From Gracilimonas sp. (GTDB taxonomy: Bacteria; Bacteroidota; Rhodothermia; Balneolales; Balneolaceae): a stretch of 64,000 nt of DNA. This document shows, in pieces, positions 17,019 through 26,817 of this stretch (positions within the stretch are counted from its first letter, which is position 1; each line of letters starts with the position of its first letter). Position numbers and translations under genes: made by a program. The stretch is from assembly GCA_022450045.1 (NCBI GenBank), contig JAKURD010000002.1, forward strand, positions 248,001 through 312,000. Reading direction: 5' to 3'. The notes below the pieces were generated by a model that saw only the letters and a program-made list of their open reading frames with translations, had not been told where the DNA came from and ran no database searches.

Positions 17019-18155
17019 TCAACAAAGTCTATTTTGATAGATCTCAAAAAACATCTTTGCAGCCGGTTCAATGATATCATCCGGGAAATCATATTCGGGA
17101 TCATGCAAATTTGGAGTTTGTTCACCGGAACCAAAACCAAATTGTGCCCCTTTGTTCGTGGCCGTGAAGTAAGCAAAGTCTTCCGACCAATTGTTGGGCT
17201 GCGTCATTTCTTCAAGCTGATAGTCCAGCGACTTAGCCGAGTTTTCTATCATCTCAACGCACTCTTCAGCATTGACTGTAGCAGGATAAACCTCCGTATA
17301 TTTATGGGAATACGCTAAACCATATTTCTCTGCGTACTTTTTAAGGATGTTCTCAGCTTTTGAGCAAAGCAGATCAAGGTCTTCATTTTCATAGGCCCGA
17401 AGGGTAATTCCCATTTCCAGATCAGAGGGAGAGACTCCAAAGGAGATCTCACCCATACGAATATAGATCAAAGTGGAGATCACGTGATTACTAAATCCGG
17501 TTTTAGATCGGGTCAATTCCTGTATCTCTTCGATGATCTTGTTGGCTGCAGGAAAGGGTGGATTTCCTTTTTCCGGTTCGGCTGCATGAGAAGTTCTTCC
17601 CTGCAGGGTGATGGTCATTCCGCAGGAGGCCGCTGCAAAACTCCCTCCTTTCACCAGCACCTTATTCTTGGGCTGACCCGGTATGTTATGTAGGGCAAAC
17701 AGGTAGTCTGGTGAAAGGGCATGAAATTCAGAAGACTGCACGACATCTTTGGCCCCGAGGTCCGTCTCTTCCGCAGGTTGAAAGAGCAGAACGGCTTTAC
17801 CTTTTTGGGGTCGGTTCTCTGAAATAAGTTTCCCAAGATATGCGATAATGGCCATATGTCCGTCGTGCCCGCAAAGGTGTGCTACCCCGTCAATGGAAGA
17901 GCGATAAGCAAGATTGGGTGAACGCTCCTGAATGGGAAGCGCATCCAGTTCACAGCGAAAGATTATAGTCTCCCCGGGTATGTTCCCTTCAAATACAAAC
18001 ATCTTTCCGGTTCCGGCCACCTGAATTTCCTCATCCGGTTCAAACTGTTGCATGAATTCTGAAATTCGTTTAGAAGTCTCAAATTCCTGCTTCGAAAGTT
18101 CAGGATACCGGTGCAGGGTCCGTCGAAGGTTAATGAAGTCTTGTAGATTTGACAT
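17019..18155 (-). CDS. M20-family amidohydrolase (N-acyl amino acid / hippurate hydrolase type)
   Basis: 378 residues. Metal-binding and catalytic segments of M20D amidohydrolases are visible: HLCGHDGHMAIIAYL (about residue 93), LFQPAEETDLGAKD (about 127), LFALHNIPGQP and a dimerisation domain with RTSHAAEPEKGNPPFPAA. No signal peptide, so cytoplasmic. It starts 6 bp after the RidA stop, placing it third in an operon with an exported aminotransferase and RidA. It probably frees an amino acid from an N-acyl derivative. Confidence 0.87.
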   Translation of the reverse strand: MSNLQDFINLRRTLHRYPELSKQEFETSKRISEFMQQFEPDEEIQVAGTGKMFVFEGNIPGETIIFRCELDALPIQERSPNLAYRSSIDGVAHLCGHDGHMAIIAYLGKLISENRPQKGKAVLLFQPAEETDLGAKDVVQSSEFHALSPDYLFALHNIPGQPKNKVLVKGGSFAAASCGMTITLQGRTSHAAEPEKGNPPFPAANKIIEEIQELTRSKTGFSNHVISTLIYIRMGEISFGVSPSDLEMGITLRAYENEDLDLLCSKAENILKKYAEKYGLAYSHKYTEVYPATVNAEECVEMIENSAKSLDYQLEEMTQPNNWSEDFAYFTATNKGAQFGFGSGEQTPNLHDPEYDFPDDIIEPAAKMFFEIYQNRLC

Positions 18156-18161
18156 AGGAAG

Positions 18162-18617
18162 TTACTTTACAGCCTCCACCATTATTTCAACTTTGGCGTC
18201 CAGCGGAATACGGCTCACTTCAACCACTGCGCGGGCGGGAGGATCGACCGGAAAATATTGAATGTAGATCTCATTGAAAGTTTCGTAATCATCCATGTCA
18301 TCCAGGAATACCTGAGCCTTTACCACATCAGCCATGTTAAATCCTGCGGCCTCCAAAACGGCTTCAATATTATTCAGGGTTTGATGGGTTTGAGATTTCA
18401 GGTCATCCCCGGCCAGTTCGCGGGTATCAGCAACCAGACCGATCTGTCCTGAGAGATACAATAGATTTCCAATCTGAATGGCCTGTGAATACACCCCAAC
18501 CGAAGCCGGAGCGTTTTCCGTGTAAATGATCTTCTTTTTATCAGGAGCGTGTTCAATTTTTGTGCAGGACAGCATGAAGAACATGCTTACTAGTAGCAGT
18601 GTAAATGATCTTAACAT
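18162..18617 (-). CDS. RidA/YjgF-family enamine deaminase with lipoprotein signal
   Basis: 151 residues. The core (about 30-150) is a standard RidA domain: YTENAPASVGVYSQAIQIGN, YLSGQIGLV, and the catalytic Arg in DPPARAVVEVSRIPL that binds the imine carboxylate. The N-terminus adds LLLVSMFFMLSC, a lipobox with the lipidated Cys at about residue 18, so the protein should be anchored in the periplasm. RidA normally works in the cytosol, clearing reactive enamines made by PLP enzymes. The exported PLP aminotransferase encoded 18 bp upstream gives a reason for the relocation. Confidence 0.88.
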   Translation of the reverse strand: MLRSFTLLLVSMFFMLSCTKIEHAPDKKKIIYTENAPASVGVYSQAIQIGNLLYLSGQIGLVADTRELAGDDLKSQTHQTLNNIEAVLEAAGFNMADVVKAQVFLDDMDDYETFNEIYIQYFPVDPPARAVVEVSRIPLDAKVEIMVEAVK

Positions 18618-18635
18618 GGTGTTAGGTATTAGTGG

Positions 18636-19925
18636 TTATACTTTAGCGATCTGATCTTTCATGGCATCCACAAAACGTCCGATCTCTTCCAGAGTGGTAT
18701 AAACATTCGGCGTAACCCTAATGCCCTCAAACTGATCATGGACGATAGGAGTGGTTATGATCCGGTAATGCCGCCAAAGTACACTGTTTAATTCTCCCGG
18801 CTCCATACCTTTAATCTGTATGGTAGCAATACCGAAGGCATACTTTGGATTTCGGCTTGTATGCAGCACTACCTTATCGCCATCCACCAGCTCATCGATC
18901 CAAAGGTTATTCAGATACTTAAGCCGCGCTTCCTTCCGCTTGGCTCCGATTCCTTCGTGGAAGGTCAGCGCTTCGGCAATGGCCAGGTAGTTTGCCGCCG
19001 GATGCGTCCCGATCTCCTCAAACTTACGGATATCCTCATCCTGTGATTCCTGAGCAGCCATCAGCGGCCACAGGTCTTTGATCTTGTCCTTTTTTACGTA
19101 CAACATGCCGGTTCCATGCGGGGCAAACAGCCATTTGTGTAAGCTCGTGGTATAATAATCACAATCCAGGTCGGAATGCTTGAAATCGAAATGGGCATAA
19201 GCGTGAGCTCCATCCACTATGACCGGAATGCCTTTTTCGCGAGCCATATTCACCACCTTTTTGACCGGCAGTATTTGTCCGGTGATATTGATGATATGGC
19301 ACATCAGGATGAGTTTGGTTTCCGGTGTGATATTCTCTTCGAACAGGCGTACAATTTCATCGTCATCTTCGGCCGGAACGGGAATACTGAATTGTTTCAG
19401 CTTGATGCCTTCACGACGTTCACGTTGTTTAAAAGTATTGATCATGCGGGGGTAATCCTGATCGGTGGTTAAAACTTCATCCCCTGCTTTCAAGTCAAAG
19501 CCAAACTGACAGATCTGTAAACTTTCGGAGGCATTTCGGGTGAGGGCAATTTCTTCAGGAGCAGTCCCAAAATTGCGGGCAATACGTTTTCTTACACCTT
19601 CGCGCTGGGGTTCCAGAATCCGCCACATGGTATAGACGGGAGCTTTATTGGAATAGTCGAGGTGACGCTTCATGGCGGCCTGTACAAATTCCGGTGCCGG
19701 ACTTACACCACCATTATTCAAATTAATGAGACTCCGGTCAACGGTAAAAGCTTGTTGTACCCGGGCCCAATAATCTTCATTCTTTGCAATCTCAGTGTTA
19801 GAGCCTGAAAACTGCTGCAGATCCTGAGTAATGTCTTTGGCTTTCAGCGGGCTAAAAAAAGCACCAGCCCCTAAAACGGCAGCTCCTGTTCCCAGTTTTT
19901 TTAAAAATTGCTTTCGTGATTCCAT
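18636..19925 (-). CDS. Exported class V aminotransferase (isopenicillin N epimerase-like)
   Basis: 429 residues. The N-terminus is a Tat-like signal: SRKQFLKKLGTGAAVLGAGA, with a charged n-region and a small-residue h-region, though the twin Arg is R-K. The PLP domain shows NASESLQICQFGF, VDGAHAYAHFDF (the Asp that binds the pyridine N) and the Schiff-base Lys in YYTTSLHKWLFAPHGTGML. The fold class includes cysteine desulfurases and isopenicillin N epimerases; the absence of the desulfurase Cys loop favours the latter group. First gene of the operon with RidA and M20 hydrolase. Confidence 0.85.
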   Translation of the reverse strand: MESRKQFLKKLGTGAAVLGAGAFFSPLKAKDITQDLQQFSGSNTEIAKNEDYWARVQQAFTVDRSLINLNNGGVSPAPEFVQAAMKRHLDYSNKAPVYTMWRILEPQREGVRKRIARNFGTAPEEIALTRNASESLQICQFGFDLKAGDEVLTTDQDYPRMINTFKQRERREGIKLKQFSIPVPAEDDDEIVRLFEENITPETKLILMCHIINITGQILPVKKVVNMAREKGIPVIVDGAHAYAHFDFKHSDLDCDYYTTSLHKWLFAPHGTGMLYVKKDKIKDLWPLMAAQESQDEDIRKFEEIGTHPAANYLAIAEALTFHEGIGAKRKEARLKYLNNLWIDELVDGDKVVLHTSRNPKYAFGIATIQIKGMEPGELNSVLWRHYRIITTPIVHDQFEGIRVTPNVYTTLEEIGRFVDAMKDQIAKV

Positions 19926-19991
19926 GTTCCCGATATCTTGATTAGATGGTATCGGGAATTACCCATTGATGAGGAAAAATGCAAGACATAA

Positions 19992-20025
19992 AAAAGTCCT
20001 GCACAAAAATAATATGCAGGACTTT
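19992..20025. terminator. Hairpin with A/T flanks, likely bidirectional terminator
   Basis: AAAGTCCTGCA pairs with TGCAGGACTTT around a 10-nt A-rich loop, between the YtxH gene and the aminotransferase start. Mainly serves the YtxH transcript on the minus strand. Confidence 0.7.
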
Positions 20026-20052
20026 CCATTTGGATCTCAAAAATAGCAGAGA

Positions 20053-20376
20053 TCAGGCCTTTTTCTTACCTGACTTCTCTTTGGCTGTTTCGATGGATTC
20101 CAAAAGATTTTCGGCTTCTTTGATAAGGTCCTCTGCTTTTTCTTTGGCATCAAGGACTACCTTGTCACCTTTTTCTTTGGCCTCAGAAACGAGTAGTTCT
20201 TTCTCTTCCCGCAATTGGTCGATCAGGTCGTTTAGCTCATCGTAATAATTACTGAGTTTATATGAGATACGGTCGCGGGTATTTTTGCCTGTATCCGGAG
20301 CATAAAGCAATGCAAATGCAGCGCCAACAAGTGCTCCTGAAATAATTCCTGATAAAAAATCTGATGATCTGCTCAT
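20053..20376 (-). CDS. YtxH-domain general stress-type protein
   Basis: 107 residues: a glycine/alanine-rich membrane segment (FLSGIISGALVGAAFALLYA), then PDTGKNTRDRI and a long charged coiled coil rich in Lys/Glu. This is the YtxH layout. The family is membrane-associated and linked to envelope or general stress; its molecular job is unknown. Monocistronic, followed by a terminator. Confidence 0.85.
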   Translation of the reverse strand: MSRSSDFLSGIISGALVGAAFALLYAPDTGKNTRDRISYKLSNYYDELNDLIDQLREEKELLVSEAKEKGDKVVLDAKEKAEDLIKEAENLLESIETAKEKSGKKKA

Positions 20377-20492
20377 GATAGTTCTCCGTTTTTATTATTT
20401 AAACAAGTATAGGCTAAACACGTTCCAATTTCCATATTTGAAAGAGGATTTTACCCTAATTTTTTCGTTGTATTAGAATGAGTTGTAAGGTT

Positions 20493-23400
20493 TTAAGCCT
20501 GAATTGTTTCAGTCTTCTTGCTGCGGAATAATTCCTTAAACCATTCAATGGTCATGCTCAACGAAACGGATAACACCGGTGTGATGAACAGGGTCAGTAT
20601 AGAACCAAACATTAACCCTCCAATAACGGCTTTAGCCAGCGGCGACCATGTTTCTGCTCCGGAGCCGATCTCCAAAGAAAGCGGGATCATGGAACAGATA
20701 GTGGTGATGGCTGTCAGTAAAATTGGACGCATCCGGCGGCGGCAGGCTTCCAGTATTTTCTGGAGAAGCTCCGAGTCTTTAACGGTTGGTTTTTCCTTCC
20801 AGAAAAACACCGGAATAAACAAGTTCTTCCAGCTTACGGATTTAGGATTCAGCAGGTCGTAGTCGGTGCCCTTGGTATATAAGTGCATGTAATCCACCAA
20901 CACAATGCCGTTGTTCACAATAATACCCACCAGCATAAATATTCCGATCTGTGCAGTGGTGCTAAGGGCATCACCGATAAGGAATAGGAATGCAAGTGCA
21001 CCAAACATAGCAAGTGGAATACAAAGCCAGATCACAAAAGGATCACGAAAGTTCTCAAAGAGAGAAGCCATAATCATGAACATTAATACCAGCGCGGCTA
21101 AAAGGGCAAATCCGAATTCAGATTGACCCTGTTGAGTTTCAGCAGTTCCTCCGGTGAACTCATATCGGTAGCCGTCGGGAAGGACAACTTCCTGTTCCAC
21201 AAAATCACGGATCACCTGTTCATATTCCAAAGCATTTCCCTGAACCTGAATGTTCACATCAAGAACGGTTTCACGGTCGCGGCGCTGAAAAGAATCTACT
21301 CCACGAACAGGAACAAACTCACCAATGGCCTGTATGGGAATGCGTTGATCTTCAAATTGAAATACTTCCAGATCAAAAAGGTCTTCACGACTTGTAAGAG
21401 CTTCTTTTTGAGTACGTACTTCTATGGGGATCTCACGCCCTTCATTGATATAATAACCGGCCTGATTGCCGAGCGTTTGTGTTCTTAAAGCTCCGGCTAC
21501 GGTATTTAGGTTTGTGCCAAGTCGGGCAAGTCGTTCCCGGTCTGCAATAAAGTGCAATTCTGGGGTGGGATCAGTTCTTCCGTTGTCCACATCAATAACA
21601 GTGGGGTCTTCCATTAACCGGGCTTCAATTCGGTTGGAGATAGCCAGCAGTTTATCAATTTCGGCTCCGATAAGACTTAGCCGAATGGAGTTGCCGCCGG
21701 AGTCCCAACCTCGGCCAAAGTTCAATCCTCCGCCTTCAACCCGTACCCGTACTTCAACGCCGGGAGCTGTTAATTCTTCCCGAAGGAAAACAGCAAATTC
21801 TGTGCTGGTTTGTTCCCGCTCCATTTCCGGTACAAGCGTTAAGCTGATCTCGCCACGGTTGGTTTGATTTCCCCAGCGGCTGCGGCCAATACTGGTGATC
21901 ATAGTCTCAACTTCAGGCAGGTCATTTACCCGTTTACTGAAATCATCTAACACACTTGCAGTTCTGATGAGCTGACTTCCTTCAGGAAGACTTATGTTTA
22001 CATCAATCTGGCCGGAATCGGCTTCAGGAAACCCTTCTTTTGGAATATTGGTGTAAAGGAAAAAAGTACTGACAGCGATAAGTATCATAGCCATCAGTGG
22101 GATCCACTTGTGATGAAATAACCAGCGCAAAGACCTGATATATCCCCTTTCGAGTTTTGCTATGCCTCTGAAGGCAAGGTTTTTGGTATTGAATTGTTTG
22201 GAATCCAGGATCAGCAAAGAAATAACGGGGACAAGGATGATGGATGATAAGAATGAAAAACCGATCGCAAAACAGATGGCGTATGCAAATTCCCGGAAGA
22301 AAGCACCCTGGGTGCCCGATATCAAAATGATGGGAATAAATACACCCAGTGTGGTCAGGGTTGAACCGAGCAGGGCACCGATCACTTCGTTGGTGCCTTT
22401 GAGGGCTGCTTCAAACCTGGAAAGTCCTTCTTCCAGTTTGCGGGAAATACTCTCGGTCACAACAATGGAGTTATCAACCAACAGGCCGATGGCCAGAGCC
22501 AGCGCAGAAATAGTAAGGATATTCAAGGTCAGGTTGGCCGCATACATGGCAGCAAAACTGGCGGCTATGGATACCGGAATGGTTGAAGCTACAACCAGTG
22601 AGATCCTCCATCCACCCATAAAAATAAGAATCACAAAAATAACCACCACAAGGGCAGCCAAAGCAGACTGAGCCAAATTATTGATGGAATCTTCAATGGT
22701 CTTTCCTTCATCAGAAAGAACCCTGAGGGTAACTCCCGGCGGCAATATTTCATTGATCTCAGGTACTAAAGCCTTTACTTCGTTTACGACATCAAGTGTG
22801 TTGGCATCGGAATTTTTTTGAACTTCTACTGAGACACTGTTCTTGCCGTTTACTTTAACAAGGCTTTCAATATCCGTAAATCCGTCACTGACTTCGGCTA
22901 CATCCTTCACCCGAATAGGAATATCATTTTCCGAGACCCGAACAATGGTATTGGAGATCTGATCCACAGTTTGATAAGTAGATTGTGCCCTGATACTGTA
23001 ATTGATTTTATCAGAGACGATATTACCAATAGGTAACTGCACGTTATTTGAACGGAGTGCATTTTCGATATCCGCCGGAAGAAGATTGTACTGTGCCAGC
23101 GACATAGGCGACACATCCACATAAATACGCCGCTCCAAACCCCCTTGAGTTTCAGCAGAAGCAAGTCCTTCAATTCTTTCGAGCCGGGTCTCAACCAGTT
23201 CGAGGCCGATATTTCTTAATTCATCCAGGCCGCGATTTTCAGCATCAATACTGAGCCGCATGATAGGCCGATTCTCTGGATCAAACTGAAAAATAACCGG
23301 TTCACGGGCTTGTTGAGGAAGGTCGCCCCGTATCTGATCTAAGGCCTTTCGAACTTTAAGTTCTGTTTGTCGGATATCCGCACCATCCCGTAAACGCAGA

Positions 23401-23684
23401 ATAATGAACGCACTTCCACGGCTTACACGAGCTTCCAGTGTCTCAATTCCTTCTATGGCAGAAAGAGCTCCTTCAATAGGATTAACAATGATCCGGTTGA
23501 TGTCTTCCGGGGCTACATTCTGATATCCCGTTGATACGGCTAAGACCGGAATATTAAAGGAGGGGTAGAGGGTGATCTTAAGATTTGTCAATGAAAATAT
23601 TCCGAATCCGATCACGATCAGGGTCATCATGATGACCGTAATAGGGCGTTTTAAAATACTTCCGGCTACACTGAATTGTTTCAT
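20493..23684 (-). CDS. RND efflux permease, HAE1 family (second of two)
   Basis: 1063 residues, full-length inner-membrane RND pump with 12 helices and two large periplasmic loops. The N-terminal helix starts after MKQFSVAGSILKRPITVIMM. The proton-relay region GLLVDNSIVVTESI (helix 4) and GIIVNNGIVLVDYMH (helix 10) are intact. It overlaps the preceding permease by 4 bp and therefore shares its transcript and adaptor. Two different permeases with one adaptor suggest a heteromeric pump as in MdtBC. Drug or lipid substrate unknown. Confidence 0.92.
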   Translation of the reverse strand: MKQFSVAGSILKRPITVIMMTLIVIGFGIFSLTNLKITLYPSFNIPVLAVSTGYQNVAPEDINRIIVNPIEGALSAIEGIETLEARVSRGSAFIILRLRDGADIRQTELKVRKALDQIRGDLPQQAREPVIFQFDPENRPIMRLSIDAENRGLDELRNIGLELVETRLERIEGLASAETQGGLERRIYVDVSPMSLAQYNLLPADIENALRSNNVQLPIGNIVSDKINYSIRAQSTYQTVDQISNTIVRVSENDIPIRVKDVAEVSDGFTDIESLVKVNGKNSVSVEVQKNSDANTLDVVNEVKALVPEINEILPPGVTLRVLSDEGKTIEDSINNLAQSALAALVVVIFVILIFMGGWRISLVVASTIPVSIAASFAAMYAANLTLNILTISALALAIGLLVDNSIVVTESISRKLEEGLSRFEAALKGTNEVIGALLGSTLTTLGVFIPIILISGTQGAFFREFAYAICFAIGFSFLSSIILVPVISLLILDSKQFNTKNLAFRGIAKLERGYIRSLRWLFHHKWIPLMAMILIAVSTFFLYTNIPKEGFPEADSGQIDVNISLPEGSQLIRTASVLDDFSKRVNDLPEVETMITSIGRSRWGNQTNRGEISLTLVPEMEREQTSTEFAVFLREELTAPGVEVRVRVEGGGLNFGRGWDSGGNSIRLSLIGAEIDKLLAISNRIEARLMEDPTVIDVDNGRTDPTPELHFIADRERLARLGTNLNTVAGALRTQTLGNQAGYYINEGREIPIEVRTQKEALTSREDLFDLEVFQFEDQRIPIQAIGEFVPVRGVDSFQRRDRETVLDVNIQVQGNALEYEQVIRDFVEQEVVLPDGYRYEFTGGTAETQQGQSEFGFALLAALVLMFMIMASLFENFRDPFVIWLCIPLAMFGALAFLFLIGDALSTTAQIGIFMLVGIIVNNGIVLVDYMHLYTKGTDYDLLNPKSVSWKNLFIPVFFWKEKPTVKDSELLQKILEACRRRMRPILLTAITTICSMIPLSLEIGSGAETWSPLAKAVIGGLMFGSILTLFITPVLSVSLSMTIEWFKELFRSKKTETIQA

Positions 23685-26600
23685 ACCAATACCTCCTGAG
23701 GTTTAGCTAACGGGTCTTCTTTGTGAATGGCATCAAAACCAAGTTTCTCAACCCAGCCATTTGTGATATTATAAAAACACGGTACAACGAACAGCATAAG
23801 CAGGGTACTCATGGTGAGCCCGCCAATTACGGTCCGTGCCATTGGGCTCCAGGTTTCGGAGCCGGTGCCAAGTTCCAGTGCCAGAGGAACCATCGATAAA
23901 ATGGTGGTGAATGCGGTCATAAGAATAGGGCGCAGACGCCGGGTCGCTCCTTCAACAACAGCTTCCTTACGGACCGTGCCGCGGGCTTGTAAAATTTTGA
24001 TATAGTCGATCATCACAATACCGTTGTTTACTACAATACCGGTAAGCAAAATCAGCCCAACCATTGAGGTTACACTAATGGAGGTTCCGGTTATCCAGAG
24101 CATGAGTAACACTCCACTCAACGCCAGTGGTATGGTAAGGATGATGATAAACGGTTCTATCAGGCTTTCAAACTGAGAGGCCATTACCATATAGGTGAGA
24201 ATTCCTGCAATGATAAATGCGATCATCAGGAAGCCGAAAGACTCGGATTGCTCTTCAGCCGTACCGGAGATCTCATAGCGATATTCATCAGGCCAATTTA
24301 CCTGATCCAGCTGTTCACGTGCCTGTGAAGATGCTGCAGCAAGGTCAATTCCGGCAAGTTCGGCAGTAACTTCAACCACACGTTCCTGATCGATTCGAAG
24401 CACATTGGTGGGGCCGGTGTACCGTTCAACCCGAGCCAGGTTTTTGAGGGGCATCCAATCTCCAGCAGGAGTTTGGATCTGAATATTGGTAAGATCTAAT
24501 GATTGTGATTTGTCACTGGGAGCAAGCTCTACCACAACTTCAAATTCTACGCCCTGATCAACAAAGGCCGTAGCTATATTTCCTTTTACGGCGTTACTTA
24601 CGGCGCTTGCAACCTGATTGGTGTTCATGCCTACACGTGAAATTCGCTCGCGATCCATGATAAGCCTTAATTCCGGACGCCCCTGATCGGATGTGCTGAA
24701 TACACTGTTAATCCCTTCGATATCCAAAAGGTCTTCTTTTACACCTTCAGCAAGTTCTTGCTTGAGCTCCGGATCATATCCAAAGATTTGCACAATCAAT
24801 CCATTTTCACCATCAGGACTAAGTGGATCTATGATTACTTCTTGTATTTGAACTCCCGGAACTACCTGAAGTTCTTGTATTAAGCTGCCCGTGATCTCTG
24901 ATTGGGAGCGGTCGCGGTCATTTTGTGATACAAGTTCAACCCGAACCGTTCCGGTAAATCCGCCGGGATCATCTGCCCCTTCAATTCCTTCTTTATCTCC
25001 GTAATCGGAAACGATTAATCGGGCTTCGGGTACTTCCTGCTGGATGATGTCTTCAACCTGCCCCATGGAGCGTTCAAGTTCAAATAAATTCACTCCCGGC
25101 TCACGCTGAACTTCCAGTACAAAAGCATTTTCATCTACCCGTGGGAAGAATTCTCCTCCGATCACATAGAAGAGTGGAAGGCTGGCCAAAAATAACAGAA
25201 CAGCACTTATTACTACTAAACCGCTGCGGTCGATCACTTTCTGTAATTGATCGTGATACGTTTTTTCAAGCTTCTGAAGCAGGTTGGTGAAGAATTTGGC
25301 TATTTTATTCTTGGCCTGAAAATCAACGGCTTTCTCTTTATAAAACTGCGAGGTCATCAGCGGGATCAGGGTAAGAGCAACCAGTGCTGAAATAACCAGT
25401 GAAAATGAAATGGTAAGCGCAAGATCTCGGAACAAAAAGCCGGCGATGCCCGGAACAAATAAAATAGGTAAGAACACCACCAATGTAGTAATGGTGGAAA
25501 CAACGACCGGCACGGCCACTTCTTTGGCTCCGTTTATAGAAGCTTCGTCACGAGTGGCTCCTTCTTCTCTGAAATGGAAGATATTTTCCAACACTACTAC
25601 GGCATTATCAACTACCAAACCAACGGCAAGAGTGAGTCCGGAAAGGGAAATGATATTCAGGCTGAGGTCAGCCATGTCCATCACCAAAAAAGTGGTGATA
25701 ATGGAAACGGGGATGGAAATAGCAATGATCATGGCAGAACGGCCGCTTCTTAAAAAGACCAGCAAGATCAACACTACCAAAATAATGGCTTGGACTCCGG
25801 TCATGAGCAGGTTACTGATAGACTGCTCGATGAAATCGGCTTTATTGGTTAACACGCCAACACGAACATCATTTGGAAGGCTTCGTTGTATCTCTTCAAG
25901 GTTATCAACCACGGCGTTTGCTGCAGTTACCACATTGGCATCACTTTGCCGGTAGATATTCAGTACTACACCATCTTCCCCGTTCACCCGGACATTACCG
26001 ATAGGCTGTGCAATTCCGTCATCAACGGTGGCAACATCTTTGAGCAGCAATGGTTGTCCGTCACGAACGGTAATAATGGTATTACGGATCTGATCGACGT
26101 TCTTGAATTCACCAATGGTTCTCAAGGAATAATTGGTATTTCCTTCGGTAAGTTGGCCTGCCGGAACCTGAATATTTTCCTGCTGTAGTTTTTGAGAAAT
26201 TTCAGCAATTGTCAGATTATATAGCCTCATCTGCTGATTATTTATCCGGACGTTGATCTGTCGTTCTAGGCCCCCGGAAGTTTCAGCAGAAGCAATCCCA
26301 TTGATCCGCTCGATCCTTTGTTCAAGCACTTGTTTGGAATAGGTTCTAAGCTCCCGCGCACTCCGGGCATTAGACGTTACAGTAAGAACCACAATGGGTT
26401 CCTGATTCGGATCGTATGAAAATACCAGAGGTGTTTCGGCATCATCCGGAATTTGCCGTTCTACAAAACCCAGTTCTTTTCGAACATCATTTTCAGCCTG
26501 ATACAGGTCAGTTCCCCATTCAAAATTCAGTTTAACAACCGACGCGCCCTGGCTGGAAAGAGACCGAACCCGACGGATACCGCTTATGCTTCCAACGGAT

Positions 26601-26809
26601 TCCTCAATAGGCCGGGTGACAAGGGTTTCGATGTCTTCAGGGGCTACCCCCTCATAACTGGTATATACCGTGATCGTAGGGAAGGAGACATCAGGATACA
26701 GATTAAGCCGTAAATTCTGCAAGCCATACATACCAAAGCCCAACAGAATCAGGGTAGTCATCAAAAATGTAATTGGACGGTCAACCGCCAGTTTGGACAG
26801 AGATCCCAT
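23681..26809 (-). CDS. RND efflux permease, HAE1 family (first of two)
   Basis: 1042 residues with the same architecture: MGSLSKLAVDRPITFLMTTL, helix 4 GLVVDNAVVVLENIFHF with the relay Asp, and helix 10 GIVVNNGIVMIDYIK. It differs clearly from the downstream permease, so the pair is an old duplication rather than a recent one. The gene begins 8 bp after the adaptor stop. Energised by proton import; exports hydrophobic or amphiphilic compounds from the periplasm or inner membrane. No outer-membrane TolC gene is adjacent, so it must use one encoded elsewhere. Confidence 0.92.
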   Translation of the reverse strand: MGSLSKLAVDRPITFLMTTLILLGFGMYGLQNLRLNLYPDVSFPTITVYTSYEGVAPEDIETLVTRPIEESVGSISGIRRVRSLSSQGASVVKLNFEWGTDLYQAENDVRKELGFVERQIPDDAETPLVFSYDPNQEPIVVLTVTSNARSARELRTYSKQVLEQRIERINGIASAETSGGLERQINVRINNQQMRLYNLTIAEISQKLQQENIQVPAGQLTEGNTNYSLRTIGEFKNVDQIRNTIITVRDGQPLLLKDVATVDDGIAQPIGNVRVNGEDGVVLNIYRQSDANVVTAANAVVDNLEEIQRSLPNDVRVGVLTNKADFIEQSISNLLMTGVQAIILVVLILLVFLRSGRSAMIIAISIPVSIITTFLVMDMADLSLNIISLSGLTLAVGLVVDNAVVVLENIFHFREEGATRDEASINGAKEVAVPVVVSTITTLVVFLPILFVPGIAGFLFRDLALTISFSLVISALVALTLIPLMTSQFYKEKAVDFQAKNKIAKFFTNLLQKLEKTYHDQLQKVIDRSGLVVISAVLLFLASLPLFYVIGGEFFPRVDENAFVLEVQREPGVNLFELERSMGQVEDIIQQEVPEARLIVSDYGDKEGIEGADDPGGFTGTVRVELVSQNDRDRSQSEITGSLIQELQVVPGVQIQEVIIDPLSPDGENGLIVQIFGYDPELKQELAEGVKEDLLDIEGINSVFSTSDQGRPELRLIMDRERISRVGMNTNQVASAVSNAVKGNIATAFVDQGVEFEVVVELAPSDKSQSLDLTNIQIQTPAGDWMPLKNLARVERYTGPTNVLRIDQERVVEVTAELAGIDLAAASSQAREQLDQVNWPDEYRYEISGTAEEQSESFGFLMIAFIIAGILTYMVMASQFESLIEPFIIILTIPLALSGVLLMLWITGTSISVTSMVGLILLTGIVVNNGIVMIDYIKILQARGTVRKEAVVEGATRRLRPILMTAFTTILSMVPLALELGTGSETWSPMARTVIGGLTMSTLLMLFVVPCFYNITNGWVEKLGFDAIHKEDPLAKPQEVLV

Positions 26810-26817
26810 TAGTTCCT

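Noticed and set aside
21466..21867. Long plus-strand frames opposite the RND permeases (also 22162-22671 and 25410-25955)
   Set aside because: Ser/Arg/Thr-rich antisense translations of well-defined permease genes.
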